Shown here: positions 23,465-36,900 of the stretch, one piece after another
How positions within the stretch are numbered: position 1 is the first letter of the stretch
How the letters are laid out: every line of letters starts with the position of its first letter
Assembly: GCA_017591395.1 (NCBI GenBank)
Contig: WEDG01007142.1
Coordinates: forward strand, 1 to 64,000
Direction: 5' to 3'
DNA: 64,000 bases
Source of the DNA: Schistocephalus solidus
Lineage: Eukaryota > Platyhelminthes > Cestoda > Diphyllobothriidea > Diphyllobothriidae
Translations under genes and position numbers: made by a program
Notes under the pieces: model-generated
What the model was told of the DNA's origin: nothing
Databases searched by the model: none
Seen by the model: the letters and a program-made list of their open reading frames with translations, nothing else

Positions 23465-24866
23465 CTACAAAGTTGACTCCACCGGGTCCTCCAAACACCC
23501 CGGAAAGGCGCCATTCAGGCGCATATGATCGGAGTTCGGAAAGTTTGCGAAAGACGTGTACTCGCTGTCCATGTAGGATCTCCGGCTGCGATCTGCAACA
23601 TCCACGTAGGGGCTACCAGCAGCGGAAATTCGCGGGGAATGGTGGTGATGGGGGTGAGGATGTAGATGGGGGTTCGAGTCTGGTGACATTTGCTTTTCCT
23701 GTTGATGATAGGAGAGCGTGCAAAGATCAGCAGACTTGGATCCGCCATCGCCACCACCATCTGAGGTGAGAGCGAGCTCGTGCGAACTGGCCGGACTACT
23801 GCAGGACCGATTGGAGAGGCTGGAGTGATCTTCTGAGTGTGAATTTGGCACAGCGGCCTCCGTTTTCGCCTCTCCAGCCACTTTGAAGGTCTCCACTCTT
23901 TCCCCTTGCCCCTCTCTGGCATGTGCCGACAAACCGGACTCAAAGGTCGTTCGCTCATTTGCGAAACCACCGCTGCCTACGGTAGCCCCACCGGCTGGAC
24001 CAATCCACATAGTCATACCCGCTATCATAGAGTTCGAGGAAGCCCGGCTCTGACACATCCTTCTTTGGTGCGAGATGAGACTGTACTTCTGGCGGAATGC
24101 CTTGTTGCAACGGCCACACTTGTGCGGCTTCTCACCAGTGTGTGTGCGCAGGTGCTGAACCACATGACTCTGCTGGCGGAACAGTTTGCCACAGATGCGA
24201 CAGCCATAAGGACGCTCCCCACTGTGCACTCGCATATGTGTGGTCAGCTGGATCTTCTGCTTAAAGGCACGACCACACTCGGGACAGGGGTAGGGTCGTT
24301 CGTCAGTGTGAGTGCGAAGGTGTTGCATGAGACCCGCCTTTACGGCAAAACTACGGCTACAAGTGGCACACTGGTAGGGTCGAGCAACGATCGCATCACC
24401 GGCAGCCGAGGACTCCAACTTTGGATAGATATCAAGGAGGGCGTGATTGGTGGCATTGTAGTTTGCACTGGCTGAGCCCTTGGGGCGACCAGGCGAACAG
24501 GAAATGATGGGCGCAGGTGTATGATGGTGATAAGTCTCTCCGACACCCGGTGTATTAAAATGCAGTCCCAGAGCCGCTCCCATGGCAGCCGCTGCAGCTG
24601 CCGCACGAGCGGCATTAAGGCTCTTCAGTTCGTCCTCCTGGATGCAGTTCTTGTAGTTTGGAGGAGCCGAGGGAATGGTGGACATATCGTCAACTAAGCG
24701 GCGAACTGCCTCTTCTACTGTTACGTTGGGCAGCGCGGAAGGGGAAGGAGCAGGCGGTTGGGACAGGGCGGACCCACCAACGTCACCACCCTCGTGATTG
24801 GAGGTAGAAGTGAGCGGAGGGGTGCAGGCGGCGGTCGTGTTGTCTGCCGTTGTTTTCCCCTTTTTC
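23465..24866 (-). CDS. C2H2 zinc-finger protein, terminal exon
   Basis: Probable DNA-binding transcription regulator. The open frame reaches 24,940, but a strong acceptor (pyrimidine-rich tract ending CACGTTGTAG) places the exon start at 24,866, so the codons beyond it are intronic. The exon gives 466 codons before the stop. An Ala-rich segment and an AT-hook-like GRPKGS precede four tandem fingers at about 24,370-24,053. Fingers 1-3 are C-x2-C-x12-H-x3-H; finger 4 ends H-x4-C (ISHQRRMC), a C2HC variant. Linkers are TDERPYPC, SGERPYGC and TGEKPHKC. The C-terminal half is low-complexity, Ser/His-rich (HPHPHHHH). The frame is intact and clearly coding. The gene was not named; it is not one of the LINE zinc-finger tails. 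Confidence 0.85.
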
Positions 24867-26669
24867 CTACAACGTGCAAACAAGGAGAGAATAGAAAGAA
24901 AAACAAATCCCCAAGAGAGCAGCATATTATCATTAACCAAAACGGAATGGCCGAAAAATTCCCGGAAAAAGGACTATAAAGCCGAACCCTTTGGTTTATT
25001 GAGTATGCGGTACTTCGTTAGGACGGTTCCCTTCAAATAGGATCTGTACAAAAGAACACTGCATCAGAAAGAACAGGAACAGGTCGAAATTTCTCTACCG
25101 AAAAATGTGACCATCCAAATAGGCACCGGAAAATCATTGATATTTTTAAATGAGTCCTAGCTTGTTAAGGTTATTAATGGCGGAACTAACAAGTCATAGT
25201 GAATCGCCTGCATAGGGAATCGCCTCACCATGTCTGCGACACATGTGAAGCTGACGGCCCAGACGAAATAGAAACACAAACAACCGAAAACAAACTGCGC
25301 TGCTGAATGTGAAACTGTAAATATCACACGGTTATTTCATTGAAGTTATCAGTATTCGATCCTAATACTAACACATAAATTGGGATCGAACCCGACAAGC
25401 CCAAGGAAACGATGGAGGTGCACCGATGAGTTGAAAGCCTCGCAGTTTTGCTACGTGACAGTATAAAACAGTAAAACACACCGGGACTTCTATATAGTAC
25501 TTGTGTTGGGAGTACGGTGAAAAAAATTGGTTACACGGTAGAGGATGGTATTATCAAAAAGCAGAATTAAGTCGAAAAATGGACCCAAGTCTAACAACTA
25601 TCTTAAAAATCTCATTGCAGGAATTTCTGATGAGATTATAAACTGCCAAAAATATAATTAGGCCCTTTTTTTACGAGATCAAAACAGTACGTTTTCCTCG
25701 TAATGAAAATGCGATTCCTAAGTGGTGACGAGAGTATAGAGGATACCGAAGAACACGCGATAAATGTTCAGTTACAACAGCAGCTACCCGCAACAATACA
25801 AACGAAGCTGTGTACACATACTATGTCGGCAGGTGGAAACTCATCGCGGCCTGCCAGCCACCAAACGGGATGACATATAGCTTCTTACGAACTCGTCAAG
25901 TGACCCAAAGGATGCAGAAATAGTGCGGTTAACCACATCACAGCGGACCCCTCCGCATATGCAGGGGGTCCTGGCCATTCGCACTGAGTCACTTATACTT
26001 CTGACTCAACAATTTTCCGGCAAGTATTGAAACCCAAACACCCATCTCTAACAAAGAGAAGCCGGTCGGTGCATACCGACCTCTATTCAGCTGCGAAGTG
26101 AAACTACGTTGTAGAAACTAGCCAAAGGCTACAAACGCGAATGCATAAGCATCAACTGGCCATGTGAAGGTTGGATCTAGAGTGGCGGGTAGTAACCTGG
26201 CCATGCAGACGGGATGGATTACTAACATTGACACCGCTTATACTGTGGTTCGAGGCGATGATCACAGATCAAGGCATATGCAGGAAGCCTGGAATTATAC
26301 CAATTGTTCAAGTAACCACCACATAAACTCGCCTACACCTTGTCCGGTTTAAGTAACTTATATGACAGAAGACGGAAAGGACGAAAAACAATGGAAGCAA
26401 CCAATTATTATCGGGCTCAACGAAGGCAGGGGCGACAAAAGTCACGATGCAACGGGGATCGAATTTACTTCAACAACCGGCGTTCATGACCCATGCATCG
26501 GGCAAAATAAATTATATAATGAGACTGCCTGGTTTTTGAAGAAGATTAGCGAAATCACTACTCAAAACGCCAGACCCAAAATAAAACCATCCCGGGGAAC
26601 GTTTCACGTTCTTGTGACAATGAGTTAAATGCAAGAGAAGTGCTACCATCGCGTGTCAAGTCGAGGCAT

Positions 26670-27430
26670 GAAAATAAATGACAGTTCCATCATCGATTTC
26701 AAAGAGATCTACCGTGTGCCCCACAGCATGGTGGCGCCGGGACAGTGAACTGCCCGTGATTTAGTTTACATCGATAGTAGGCTTGCACTGCATGTTAGTT
26801 AGTACCTATATTGGTAGTACGGTGACAGTTCGACAATCGATTACGACGATGTTCACCTCATGCTTCACAACAGGCTGGAAGCAAGCGCGGTGACTTTCGT
26901 GTGAATTAGGTTATAGTGAAAGGAGACTTGCGCTGCATATACTGCACTCCCTCCCCCCAACTGGGCCCAGTGTCATGACCAATTCAAGAAGACCGAAAGC
27001 AGGAGAGGGCGCAGATCATTGGCGCGGCCGGAGCCGCCCCAAGGCATGCTGTCGAACCTGTCTCGGATACGACAGCGTGGGAGTGCCGTAGTGGCCGCAT
27101 TAAGGAGCCGTTGCAGCCTGACCCTGAGTCCGTTAGTCGGTTACTCCCCACATACACACACAAGGCTGACTGCACAGTCCAACTTATCCCGTCAGTTGGC
27201 AACCTTCCAAGCAACGGCTTTTAGCGCACCGTGTTAACTTCAAGCGCGTCAGATTATTTATAGTGAGTAAAACACGCTGAGACAGTCGGACTCGTATTCT
27301 ATTCCCAATCTCAGGCACCAGTCCGCTGTCCAAGCTAGTCAGTTGTCTGGCTCGGGGAATAGGGTCTGGAAATAAAAAATCACGGGATATAAGCATACAA
27401 TAACAATTATAGTCTAACATGGAGGTCCAC
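26670..27430 (-). mobile_element. LINE 3'-end copy D (3' UTR only)
   Basis: This holds the same 3' UTR blocks as copies B and C: AAGAAGACCGAAAGCAGG (about 26,987), the GCGCGGCCGGAGCCGCCCC block (27,023), then GTTATCCCGTC-like and GTCAGATTATTTATAG. The terminal segment GACAGTTC...CGATT occurs twice, at 26,680 and 26,822, so a second, very short 3' end abuts the first. No coding part remains. Confidence 0.6.
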
Positions 27431-29049
27431 ACTCCATTACCCTTCCAATGCAGCGGTTATTCGTTAGCATACTATGAATACGCCTGCTAAGCATCATCTG
27501 GAACAGCTTCCCCCATACTGCTGAGGTGACGTCAGCGAACCTTGGTAAATTAGGAAGTTATTCAAGCTGTCAGACCCAGGTCTGTTTAAAAAGGAAAAGT
27601 CATCTGCCAAGGAAGGTTGTCATTCTCAGTGGCATTACTGAAAAGCAGAAGTCTTGGGGCGGCAAATCTGCACGTCTGGCACTGGTTTAAAATGGAGGAA
27701 ACTGTGATCCATATTCAACTGCTTGACTAATTTGGAGGCAGTGCTGGAACTAAATGTACAAGGAGTTGGAAACCACGTCGAACACTACAGCGTAACCCGT
27801 AGAAGAAAGAAAAAGGCAAAAAGTAGCGGCAGGTAGCGAGCCACGGGCATTGATGAGACGTAAAACGGAGAAAACTAAGCCAAAAAAACTGAAAGGGAAC
27901 AACACGAGCAGAACAGAAAAGGTTTGGTTTTTACCAAAAAAATAACGTTGAAATCGATATGTAGACGACGTATGAAGTAAGAAGGGGCAGCAGCTGGTAA
28001 AAAGACTCACACTTCTACGTGGCAAATTGACTTCCGGGGCGGGTGTCGAGTTACTTGGTTAACGTGCACAGGGTGGACAAAACTAGGTTTCCCTGTTTTT
28101 TATTGCAAATCGCATTTTTTTCGATAAAACCCGTCCCCTTGATTTATTACCCAAGCTGTGTTCTCAGAGCTCACCTCGACTCCAGTTTTCAGTCTTCCGC
28201 ACCTCTTAAGTTTCAGGCAGACATCAAAGCACATGCAGGTGATTGGACTTTAACTTCCACAACTTAGGACCCACCGGCGACTGTGCCTATTTATGCTTCG
28301 GTGTGTAGAAGATCGAAACCACACCTTTTGATCCATGGAACCTAACGAAGGACATATTCTCAAATGTTGCATTCATCCAGTAAGCTGGTCAATCCATTTG
28401 TTTGCCTCGTTGGATGTTGTTCAGAATAAGACAGAATAGCACGTAACGTGGACTAAATCTTGTCGATGGTAAGCACCAAGACCTAGGCGGCTAGAAATTT
28501 GTACCTCATAATACAACAAACTGAACACGGAATTGCGAAAAAAAAATAGAAGGCAAAAAGCAATCCAACATTTTCCCGCTAAGGCTCTCCGAGGATCTGT
28601 AAACATACAGAAAAATATATTGATGGACCGCCAACGTATATTACGAGTTGGAGATAAGGTCCTAGCTGTTTTGCCAGATAGACCGGAAACCTTCACATGG
28701 GTTAGAACACTCCCGAGAGTTTGGATCCGATTAGATGCTGTACCTGCTGCAGACGGAGGCGCTTGAAAAGAGCCCTAACCTTCTATGCTTAGTAGCGGTG
28801 GTAATAACTTGACAGATTTTCAGGATTGAAAGCAGGCAACTCAGAGGTCTAGGCTGCCTATGCTTATTATTGTTGAGCAGAAAATTACTTTTGTTCAACC
28901 CTAGTGAACCTTCGCATGTCTAACCGGAGTACACAAACCATGGCCTTCCATTCGTTCAAAACTTCGGTTAAGCGTGTATCGCTGGACATTGTTGTGAGGG
29001 ACGGCCAATTAGAACGATAGATTCCATCAGTGGTGGTGGCTGTGGTTAG

Positions 29050-29178
29050 TCGGAGAAGTGGTAGCAGTATTATTAGTGGCGGTAGTGGTAGTAGTAGCAA
29101 TATTAGTAGTAGTAATAGTAGTAGTAGCAGTAGTAATATTAGTAGTAGAAGCAGTAGTAATAGTAATAGTAGTAGTAC

Positions 29179-29231
<53 letters not shown>

Positions 29232-29232
29232 A

Positions 29233-29291
<59 letters not shown>
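29050..29291 (+). repeat. (TAG)n trinucleotide microsatellite
   Basis: Almost pure AGT/TAG repeats run from about 29,183 to 29,290 with one interruption (AGTAATAGT near 29,229), and the left side from 29,050 is an imperfect version. All three frames are open on each strand, giving spurious poly-Leu, poly-Ser and poly-Val readings. It lies inside the putative zinc-finger gene intron. Confidence 0.95.
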
Positions 29292-29292
<1 letters not shown>

Positions 29293-30604
29293 GTGCTCAG
29301 CAATGTCTGCACGCAATTCTGCCGTACGGCTATTGACTACTCCTTTTTCAGATTAGAATGTCAGCTCATTTCACAGTAAGCGCTAACTGAAGGCCGTCGA
29401 TGGACGTGCCGAATATTAGTCCTTAGCCCGGCTATTGTTGATGCCTGGAACAAACGTCTTTTTATAAATCCAGTCTTCCAGAAAGGTTCTACCAATTTCC
29501 ATCGATATCAGGAGATGCTTCTCTCCATATCCTGTCATAAACAACATAGTTCCTTCCCACCCTCCCAGATGTACTTTTTCCAACAAAGAGAGGACACTGG
29601 AACACGAGAACCCCAAATGAAAAATGGGCATGTGTATGCGACCAGGGCACAGCCCAGGCAATAAAATGTCCAAATCAAAGTGGAGTGGCAAAAAAAACAC
29701 GAAGATGAAAGGCATTCCTTCACGCCGACGGTCAGTAGGAGCAGCGATAATCGGACCAAAGGCAACAAGCACACGGATGTGCACAATGCTTGCGCATGCT
29801 GTCCTCTCCCCCTGATTTACGGTGTTGGCTTCCGAACGCGGGTGCATGCGCGTGCACGTGTATTGATTGCAGAACTCGGGGTCCGGAGACCCAGCGTCCC
29901 CAACACACGCATACATCACTTGTGTGCACAGAGACAAATAACTTGTCACCTACTGTTTGTGATTACCTGAACATATATAAAGTCGTGTTGTGTGTGGCCG
30001 CTAACCGGGCCTCGAGACTATCAGTGAGAAGTGCGAAGGTAGGCGTCATGCTTACGGACGCCCACGCGCAGAGCTAGGTGTAGAAACGGTATGACTACCT
30101 TATGGAAACATTAACCACTGACTACTTTCATCCATTACTACATATTCTTAGCCTCCAAGCTGCTGCCGGAACCTCAAACATCTTAGTACCCAGTCGTTTG
30201 GGTCATCATGACTCCGTCAGACCGTCAACCGCTGAGTACGCCACTCCAAAAAAAGATTCACGAGGCATTTGAAAAGATGGTTTATTAAGACAGTTAAAAT
30301 TGGTGCTGCGGAGGTAAGACAGCAGCATACATTTACAATTGGCGCATTGCATAACGGCTACGCAATTCGCACCCTCAACAGCCAAAATATGATGACTTAG
30401 GACGTTTCAGCTTCATGTTCTGTGGTGGCAAAACTGGTCAGGAGATTTAAAACATGGATCCCAATAATCCCTGATCACGAAGCCGTATGGGATTGGTCAA
30501 ATTTTTGTGGCTACTCAACAAGGTATTACCGTTGGGGTCAAAAAGACACAGGAACTAAGGTAGCTACGCAGAAAATCCATGCAACGATCGGTTTGTGAAA
30601 TTCG

Positions 30605-30870
30605 CTCGTCCTGTTGCGCCTTTGAAACTCGATCTAGAGCCCCACAGGCAGTCGGGTAGCGACTAGAAGTACATGCAGCATGAGATTACCGACAAAGATA
30701 AGGCAGGTTGGGATGCCTATTTCTGGCGTCAGCCAGTCGTACCCAATCCCAGGTTTGAAGCATCTGAGATTCGAACCCGGGATCTTTGGGCGTTGAGTGG
30801 ATCACTCTAACGATTGAGCCACGGGCTCATTGTCCTGTCGGCTGCGACCGCGAATATTAACTAGCCTGAC
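30605..30870 (-). mobile_element. tRNA-derived SINE, inverted copy
   Basis: On the minus strand, the A-box-like TGGCTCAATCG (30,811-30,821) and B box GGGTTCGAATC (30,768-30,778) form the tRNA-like head GAGCCCGTGGCTCAATCG. The body continues to about 30,605 through TGACTGGCTGACG-like, CTTTGTCGG and GTCGCTACCCGACTGCCTG segments in the same order as the units at 1-606. It is an older, solitary copy. Confidence 0.7.
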
Positions 30871-33317
30871 TTAAGTGTCAATGCAACTGTGCCCAAAGGT
30901 CCAGAGAAAGCAAAACTGAAAGCAAGCACTGTATTACTTACTTGTTCAATCGGCCCCTGTGTTCAGTCTCATTCGCAGTCGTACTGAAACAACATGGGCA
31001 TCTAAAAGAGAGCGAACGCGGTTTTTCAGAAATAATCTTCACCATAACTTCGTGAGACGGTCTTCAATGGCTAGGTGTTGCAAGCAAAGTACGGCGGCAT
31101 GGGCTGTGGGATCCGGCTTAAACCTAGCTCGTTACTTTGTCACAACCGGGACAACAGACTATCGAAAAAACGAGACCTTGTTGTCAGCCTATCTGTGGGT
31201 TGTACAACGCCTCCACGGGTGGGGATGGTGGGAGGAGAAGTTGCGAAGGCAGGCTCCCAGGACGGAAGAATACGCAGTACTATCTCAAGGCATGCCTGGG
31301 CACCGGTTGGGCAAATCGTTTACCTATAAACAAGGTCACAAGCCAATATGGCATCAAATAAAATCCCACCCACTATCCGGCACAATTTCATAACTCCAGG
31401 CTTATGTGTCCGAGAGACGGACTCGGCGGTGTACAGGTACTGAATGAAACGTAAATAGGTCCGTATGAGCGTGACATGCGTTAGCAGGAGGCTGTTAGGT
31501 CATTTCAACTACTGCGCCCAATCTCACTTCCAGTCACTTTAACTGTATTGGTTTGACAGGAAAGCAAAGGTGGGGGCGATCCCAATCTGAAGTCCCTCAG
31601 TATTATTCATTGGATGTGCTAGAGATCGGCGCTTGAATGGATGACGACTGCAGGAAAAACTTGGCCCTCGATTCGAATGTAATGACAACAATCCCAGTGT
31701 GGTATAAATTCCCAGATCGTCCTCATGATGATTCTAAACTACAGAGATCAAGGTAGTTGGAGTTTAACGAGTGCGCATTGATAGACCAGCTTTTGTGTAA
31801 AACATGTCAACGTAGATTCAGATTCATCAGTGACTGTTTACCCGCGACAATTTCCAGCCATCTTGGATTTGCCTCGCCAAAAGAATATAGTGGGTGGGGG
31901 AACAAAAGGAAAGAAGTATATGAACCACAGGTAATCCTTATAGAGAGCTGTCTTGTGTTAATCGACGACAGCTGACTCTCACTACATTGTGATCGAGGTT
32001 TAAGGGGCTATACGAGGGGGGGGGGGGCTAAGCCTCGGAGTAAACGCAGACCAAGAAAACAACAATGCTGTCGAAAAGGCAACCATCTGAAAATCAAATC
32101 TTAGTATCTGAGGATGAATAAGCGACTGGGATTTTGCACAAGCTTCCCTTCAATCGCTCACAAACTTAGACCAATTCTACTGCATGAGCCCAATGCCATC
32201 CTTTGCGAAAGGTTACGGTACCTCGAAATCCATTGAGCATTCGTCGCATGGTTGAGATTTTCGGATGGCTATTCACGCCCGCACCTAAAATATTTGTCTG
32301 GAAATTCACGAGTTCTTTCACTGCATAAGTCAGCCAGGGATTATTACTACCATGCCCCTACTGATTATGCCGTTAGAAACAACCACGGATGTGCAGGAGT
32401 GTGGATGGACACAACAACGGACGATTAGCCCCAGCCTGAGACAAAAGAAGTTGGCTAATCACCTAAAATCAAAAATCCGAAATGAGCTACTGTATGTGAC
32501 GTCTTACCTAAGCTGCGATTTTGGGTACAGTAGGCTAGACATGTCCTATGAAAGAATAACTCAGACAGGAAGCAAAAATGCAGTGGTAAGACCTCAAAAA
32601 TACGTTCACCAAATCCTAAATCCGCTTGCATTGTTATGGAAGAGCGATTTGATGAAAACCCTGCACCGTAGATGAGAATTTGGGCATGGCCATCCAATAG
32701 CCTGTACTTGGTTGCTGAAACCAGGATGCACTGAGACATCAGAGGCTGAGGTACAACATGGACCATAAGAGGCACACTGGACCCTTTTCCTCGCTTAGGT
32801 TTTCACTGGGATTTTAACAGCGAAAATGGCACAAGACGATTTCTATGAGGATCCACAACGCAAGCGGTATTACGACATGACGAACGTTATCGCCATCCAA
32901 TGAGGTTTCATCCGCCGCCTGGCACAATCCTGGAAGGGTAAAATAGTGAACCGGAGGGATAGGTGATAGCGTCCACCTTCGGATTCCAAAAATACAGTAA
33001 ATCACCCCTCTGATGTTTGGGACTAATCACTGCTTATCCAGGTTTTGGATGACCGGAGGGGTTATGAACCGCCTTTTAGTTTTACTTACCAATGGTCAAT
33101 GGCGCATAGAGGAGCGATTCCCCCCCCCCCCCCAAACCAACCATAAAAGGACGCCCTATACTCCTCGAGAAACCGGATCTCTCCAATTAACTGAAGTCAT
33201 ACATAATTGAAAATGTCTTTTAACAGAACAGTTGGTTTCTAGTCCAGAGTCCAAAAGGATCGGCAAAGACAGCACGCGTATGTATGGAAACAAAGCATCA
33301 ACGACGTGCCGACTCAC

Positions 33318-33919
33318 ATCTGTTCCATGGAGGATTTTGATATAGCCGACTGGAATAGGAAATTGCGTGAGGCTGCAGAAAGAAGAGGAGAGGCAGTCTG
33401 AAGGAAAGAAGGCAGTAAGGGGAGCGGCGGCGCCGAGGTGGAGAGATTGAGGGCAGCAGCCGTAGTTGACACAGTGGTCCCGGTGGTGGACATCGTAGCC
33501 GGTGTGCCGGTGGGGGTAGGGCAGCGGCTGGTGCGCACCGGTGTCTGCTGCTGTTGTTGTTGCGGGGGCTCACTTTTTAAAGGAGCTCTGTCTGAAGTAG
33601 TAGCGGAAGTGGCCTCGCAGACTGACATATTGCCGTCCAGCTCACCATTTTCCTCCAGTTCACTGAAGACTTTCGAGACGGCGCCCAACTTGGTGATGCA
33701 GGAGCGTAGGTAGTCAGCAATAAACATCTGTTGGGTAAGAGCTGCCCGCAGGTTTTCCGTGGAGGAAAGCACCTCTGAGTGCGCTATCTCAAGGGCAGCA
33801 CGTTGCTCATTCACAGTAAGAAACTGGTCAGCCTTGAGGCAGTCAAGTCGGGGTATGGAATCCGTGCAACTTGGGAACTTGGCAGACCAAAGTTGCATAA
33901 AGTTGGCATGCAGGTTCAT
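33318..33919 (-). CDS. Candidate upstream exon of the zinc-finger gene
   Basis: A clean frame of 200 codons runs from ATG at 33,919 (context CACCAAAATGA) to a donor GTGAGT at 33,317, leaving the bases AT for the next codon. Joining to the exon at 24,866 completes ATG and keeps the frame, for a predicted protein of about 667 residues. The N-terminal part looks structured (LKADQFLTVNEQRAALEIAH, then LRAALTQQMFIADYLRSC) and may form helices. It is followed by a QQQQQQ run and Ser/Thr/Pro-rich sequence. A possible acceptor (TTTTTATGCCTACCACAG) lies just upstream at about 33,925, so the true start could be in another exon. Family not recognised. The link to the zinc-finger exon is inferred from splice phase and strand. 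Confidence 0.55.
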
Positions 33920-36900
33920 TTTGGTGCTGTGGTAGGCATAAAAACGAAAACTGAAGGGCTGGAAAAGTGAAGCACCGTAAGTAAGAGGACAGACTAAAAT
34001 GACCAAGAATAGACCTCATTATGGTGTAAAGGAAATCTTTAGATAGGATTTGAGAAGGTTCAATCCCCAAAAGGACGTCAACGGAGTCTAGCCGAAAGCA
34101 TCAAATCACCAATATTTTTTTCCGTCAGTACTGCTGTTAAAGTATCAAGGACAATAAAAGAGCAAACAGTGGAGTAGACGAAATTTCATGAAGGAGTGAA
34201 TGCAGAGCTATGGGAAACACAACATGAATAGCTAAAATTGATCCTAAAATTGAAGAAAAACTAGGTAGGTTAAAACAAGAAGTCAAGGACATAGGCTCAA
34301 ATTAGTTCATGCGCAGAGACAGACTGTCGTTAAGTGGAAGATTATTTCAACAATCTGCGGAAGTTATATTCGAAAAATATCTGATTAGGTAGTATGGGTA
34401 TGCCTTTGGTAGTTTTCTGCGCTCCCGAATTTGCTACCCATGTTTTGCCCCAAGGAAGTGATAGATCATGTATTTTTTACGGTCTCCCCACCTCCCCCCA
34501 CCCATAAAGAACTCACACCCATTAAAAAAACAAACATTCGAAAGCATGAGGTATTCTGGATTCGGAAATATTGATGGTTCAATTTTTTACCGAAAAATCT
34601 AATCGTGCATGCTCTTTTAAATTTAAGAATGATTCAGACGCGCGTTCTATGGGCTTGATTTTACATCTAATGTCGTTACCTAGGTACATTCTGAAACCGG
34701 CAAACTATTCCTCGAACAGTTTTCCCATTTACAAGCAGGAACAACAAATGCAATGATTATATTTCAGATTACAGTGAAACCAACACTTCGAGGCTAATAC
34801 CCTGAATGTTAAAAACCACCACATTGCCTGCTTTTACATCACATATCTCAAGAGTATAGAACTTTTTGCAAAATGAATAGAAGAGAAGACACTTGCCATC
34901 AGTTAATTCAAGCGATATTAGTTGGCTTTGTGTGAAGACCAACCGACTGTGGAAAGATGTGCACATTTACTATTGATTTTTTGTTTTTACGCAAAAACTT
35001 TGAGGGTAAAAGAAGTTGGACAGGCAAATGTCATACCAACGCGTAAAGATCATTGAAGGCATAGATAATTTAACATGGAAATTTAACGGGAAAATATATT
35101 TACTGAGAGGCATCATGGAAAACTCGTCTGGATAACTAAGAAGAATTCACAGTAATAGGATCATGCATGAAGATCTGAGGCAAAGAGTGGGATCCAAATG
35201 GTTGGAAACGGTAATCAAAAATAAACTCGATGCACAAAGGTATGCAAGTAAATGGTTACACGGATATAAATTATAAACAAAAGGGCTTTCTGCCTTCAGT
35301 TTCACCCATAAGGCCTCGAGGATAGTTTCGAAGAAGAGAAATACCGAGGAGTCAAGGACGGAGGCCATACGTACTCAGTACCGCGAATCTTATTCCCAAT
35401 TAAGAAAATACATGATTTCATCAATTCGCAGGTAATTCATTTCACATCAGGCTGTCAGATAAGTGGCAGATTAAGCTCCATGAGACAAAACTCCTGGTTG
35501 ATGAATTACTAAACTTTTGATAAAGACCAGATGATAGAAGAACGCGCCGAACCAAAAGTGGCAACAGAAGAGAAAACAAGCTTCAATAAAGCTAACGACG
35601 ATTATTCACGCCGATCTTACTGAGCTAAATCGACTGCATCGACGATAAAGAAGTATGATTTAAGGATCAGAGATTCAAGTACATTTGGGAAGCTAAAAAT
35701 AATCCATACATGCAACGTTTAGAAAAAAGAAGAGGAAGAAACATTGCAACCGAAAGCGAAAATGCGAAAGGTCATCGGAAGGATTCGAACCAAACAATAC
35801 TTCGGTAAACCTTTAAGAGATTATGGGAACCGCCGCCAAACGGGAGGAAAAGTGAGATATGCCATTTTGTCTTGGGCTCATACTTCGAAAAACAGGCGGT
35901 GGGACACTGCAAGAATTCAGCCTTAACGCCACTGATAGCGAATACTCTTAGCTTAACTGTCACATAAAAATAAATGAAAGATTGATAAGACCATGTGTTA
36001 ACTAAGCGACCCACGCGATAAGTATAGCTCGAGTTTATAATGGTAATGACGTTTCACTTAAGCTAGCGGTGTTGGAGAAAGATGTGGACAGGCAAGTTTA
36101 ACTGTTTTGAGCATTCCTTATCGTGATGTAAGATAAGTTTACGAGAAAAAATATGGGAAACTAGCAAATTGTCGGCCGACAGAAGAAATATTATAAATAA
36201 ACGGATGTGCACCTAGTGGAAGGATTCGAACAGGTGAGCGATGCATCCTAGGTAACCATCCTAAAAAATGATAGTAAAAGCAACTTTCCCTTTGACAAAT
36301 GAAAGTAATGGTTAGTAAATACCACTTAACTTGACTAATCCGCTGAAGAGGTGATCGAGTCCATTCTGGCCGGTTTTATCAACAGTCGGGATGCTATTTT
36401 TCCGCCTAACATACTCTGCAGTCACCGATTCGGTAGGCTCTGTCCGTTTTCTTCCAGTGGCAAAGGCCGAATATTGTAGATTTAATAATCAACTTTATAG
36501 GTCCGCGAAGATTATCGAGCCAGATTTCGAGTTGACCTCTTTTTCATCACTTTTCGCTAGACAACGGTGCCTTATTTGGTGCATCAACACTGCATACTTC
36601 GGATGCGTTACCAAGAACGTGCCTAAAACTAATTTAGAGGCTTTCTTAATGACTTGGGGCATCTTAGCGATGTCAGATGGGCACACCAGAGGTGATTTTG
36701 TATAATTCACTCAGAAGACCATTCTCATGCAGTGGGGAGCAAAAGCCTAAAGTTACCTAAGTCTTCTAAACATACAGCTCGGCATTCACAATCGCGAACG
36801 AATGACTTGGTGAATGCGAATTACACGCGTATTTTGGTGGTCATTGTGAAAGCACCAGAAGTTCGTAAACTCACTCAGTGATATTGATATGAGTGATAAT

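Larger units (their letters stand above)
24867..33317 (-). other. Probable large intron of the zinc-finger gene
   Basis: The acceptor CGTTGTAG ends at 24,867 and a donor GTGAGT begins at 33,317 on the minus strand. The donor leaves two bases of a codon and the acceptor supplies the third, so the frame is kept. The interval holds a LINE 3' end (26.67-27.43 kb), a (TAG)n microsatellite (29.05-29.29 kb) and an inverted SINE (30.6-30.87 kb). The rest has no recognisable exon, though a small extra exon could be missed. Poly-G (about 32,018-32,030) and poly-C (33,121-33,133) runs occur. Confidence 0.55.

Noticed and set aside
23906..24475. 189-codon plus-strand gene
   Set aside because: Antisense shadow of the zinc-finger exon, which has intact finger ligands on the minus strand.
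24867..24940. First 25 codons of the zinc-finger open frame as a signal peptide
   Set aside because: A strong splice acceptor at 24,867 makes this hydrophobic stretch intronic, with T-rich polypyrimidine sequence behind it.
28885..29356. Long poly-Leu, poly-Ser and poly-Val reading frames
   Set aside because: All frames are open because of the (TAG)n microsatellite; the homopolymer proteins are artefacts.
33121..33133. Poly-C and the poly-G run near 32,018 as regulatory elements
   Set aside because: Simple homopolymers with no supporting context; possibly assembly-prone sites.
36205..36280. tRNA gene on the minus strand
   Set aside because: Only a B-box core is convincing; no A box or cloverleaf pairing was found.
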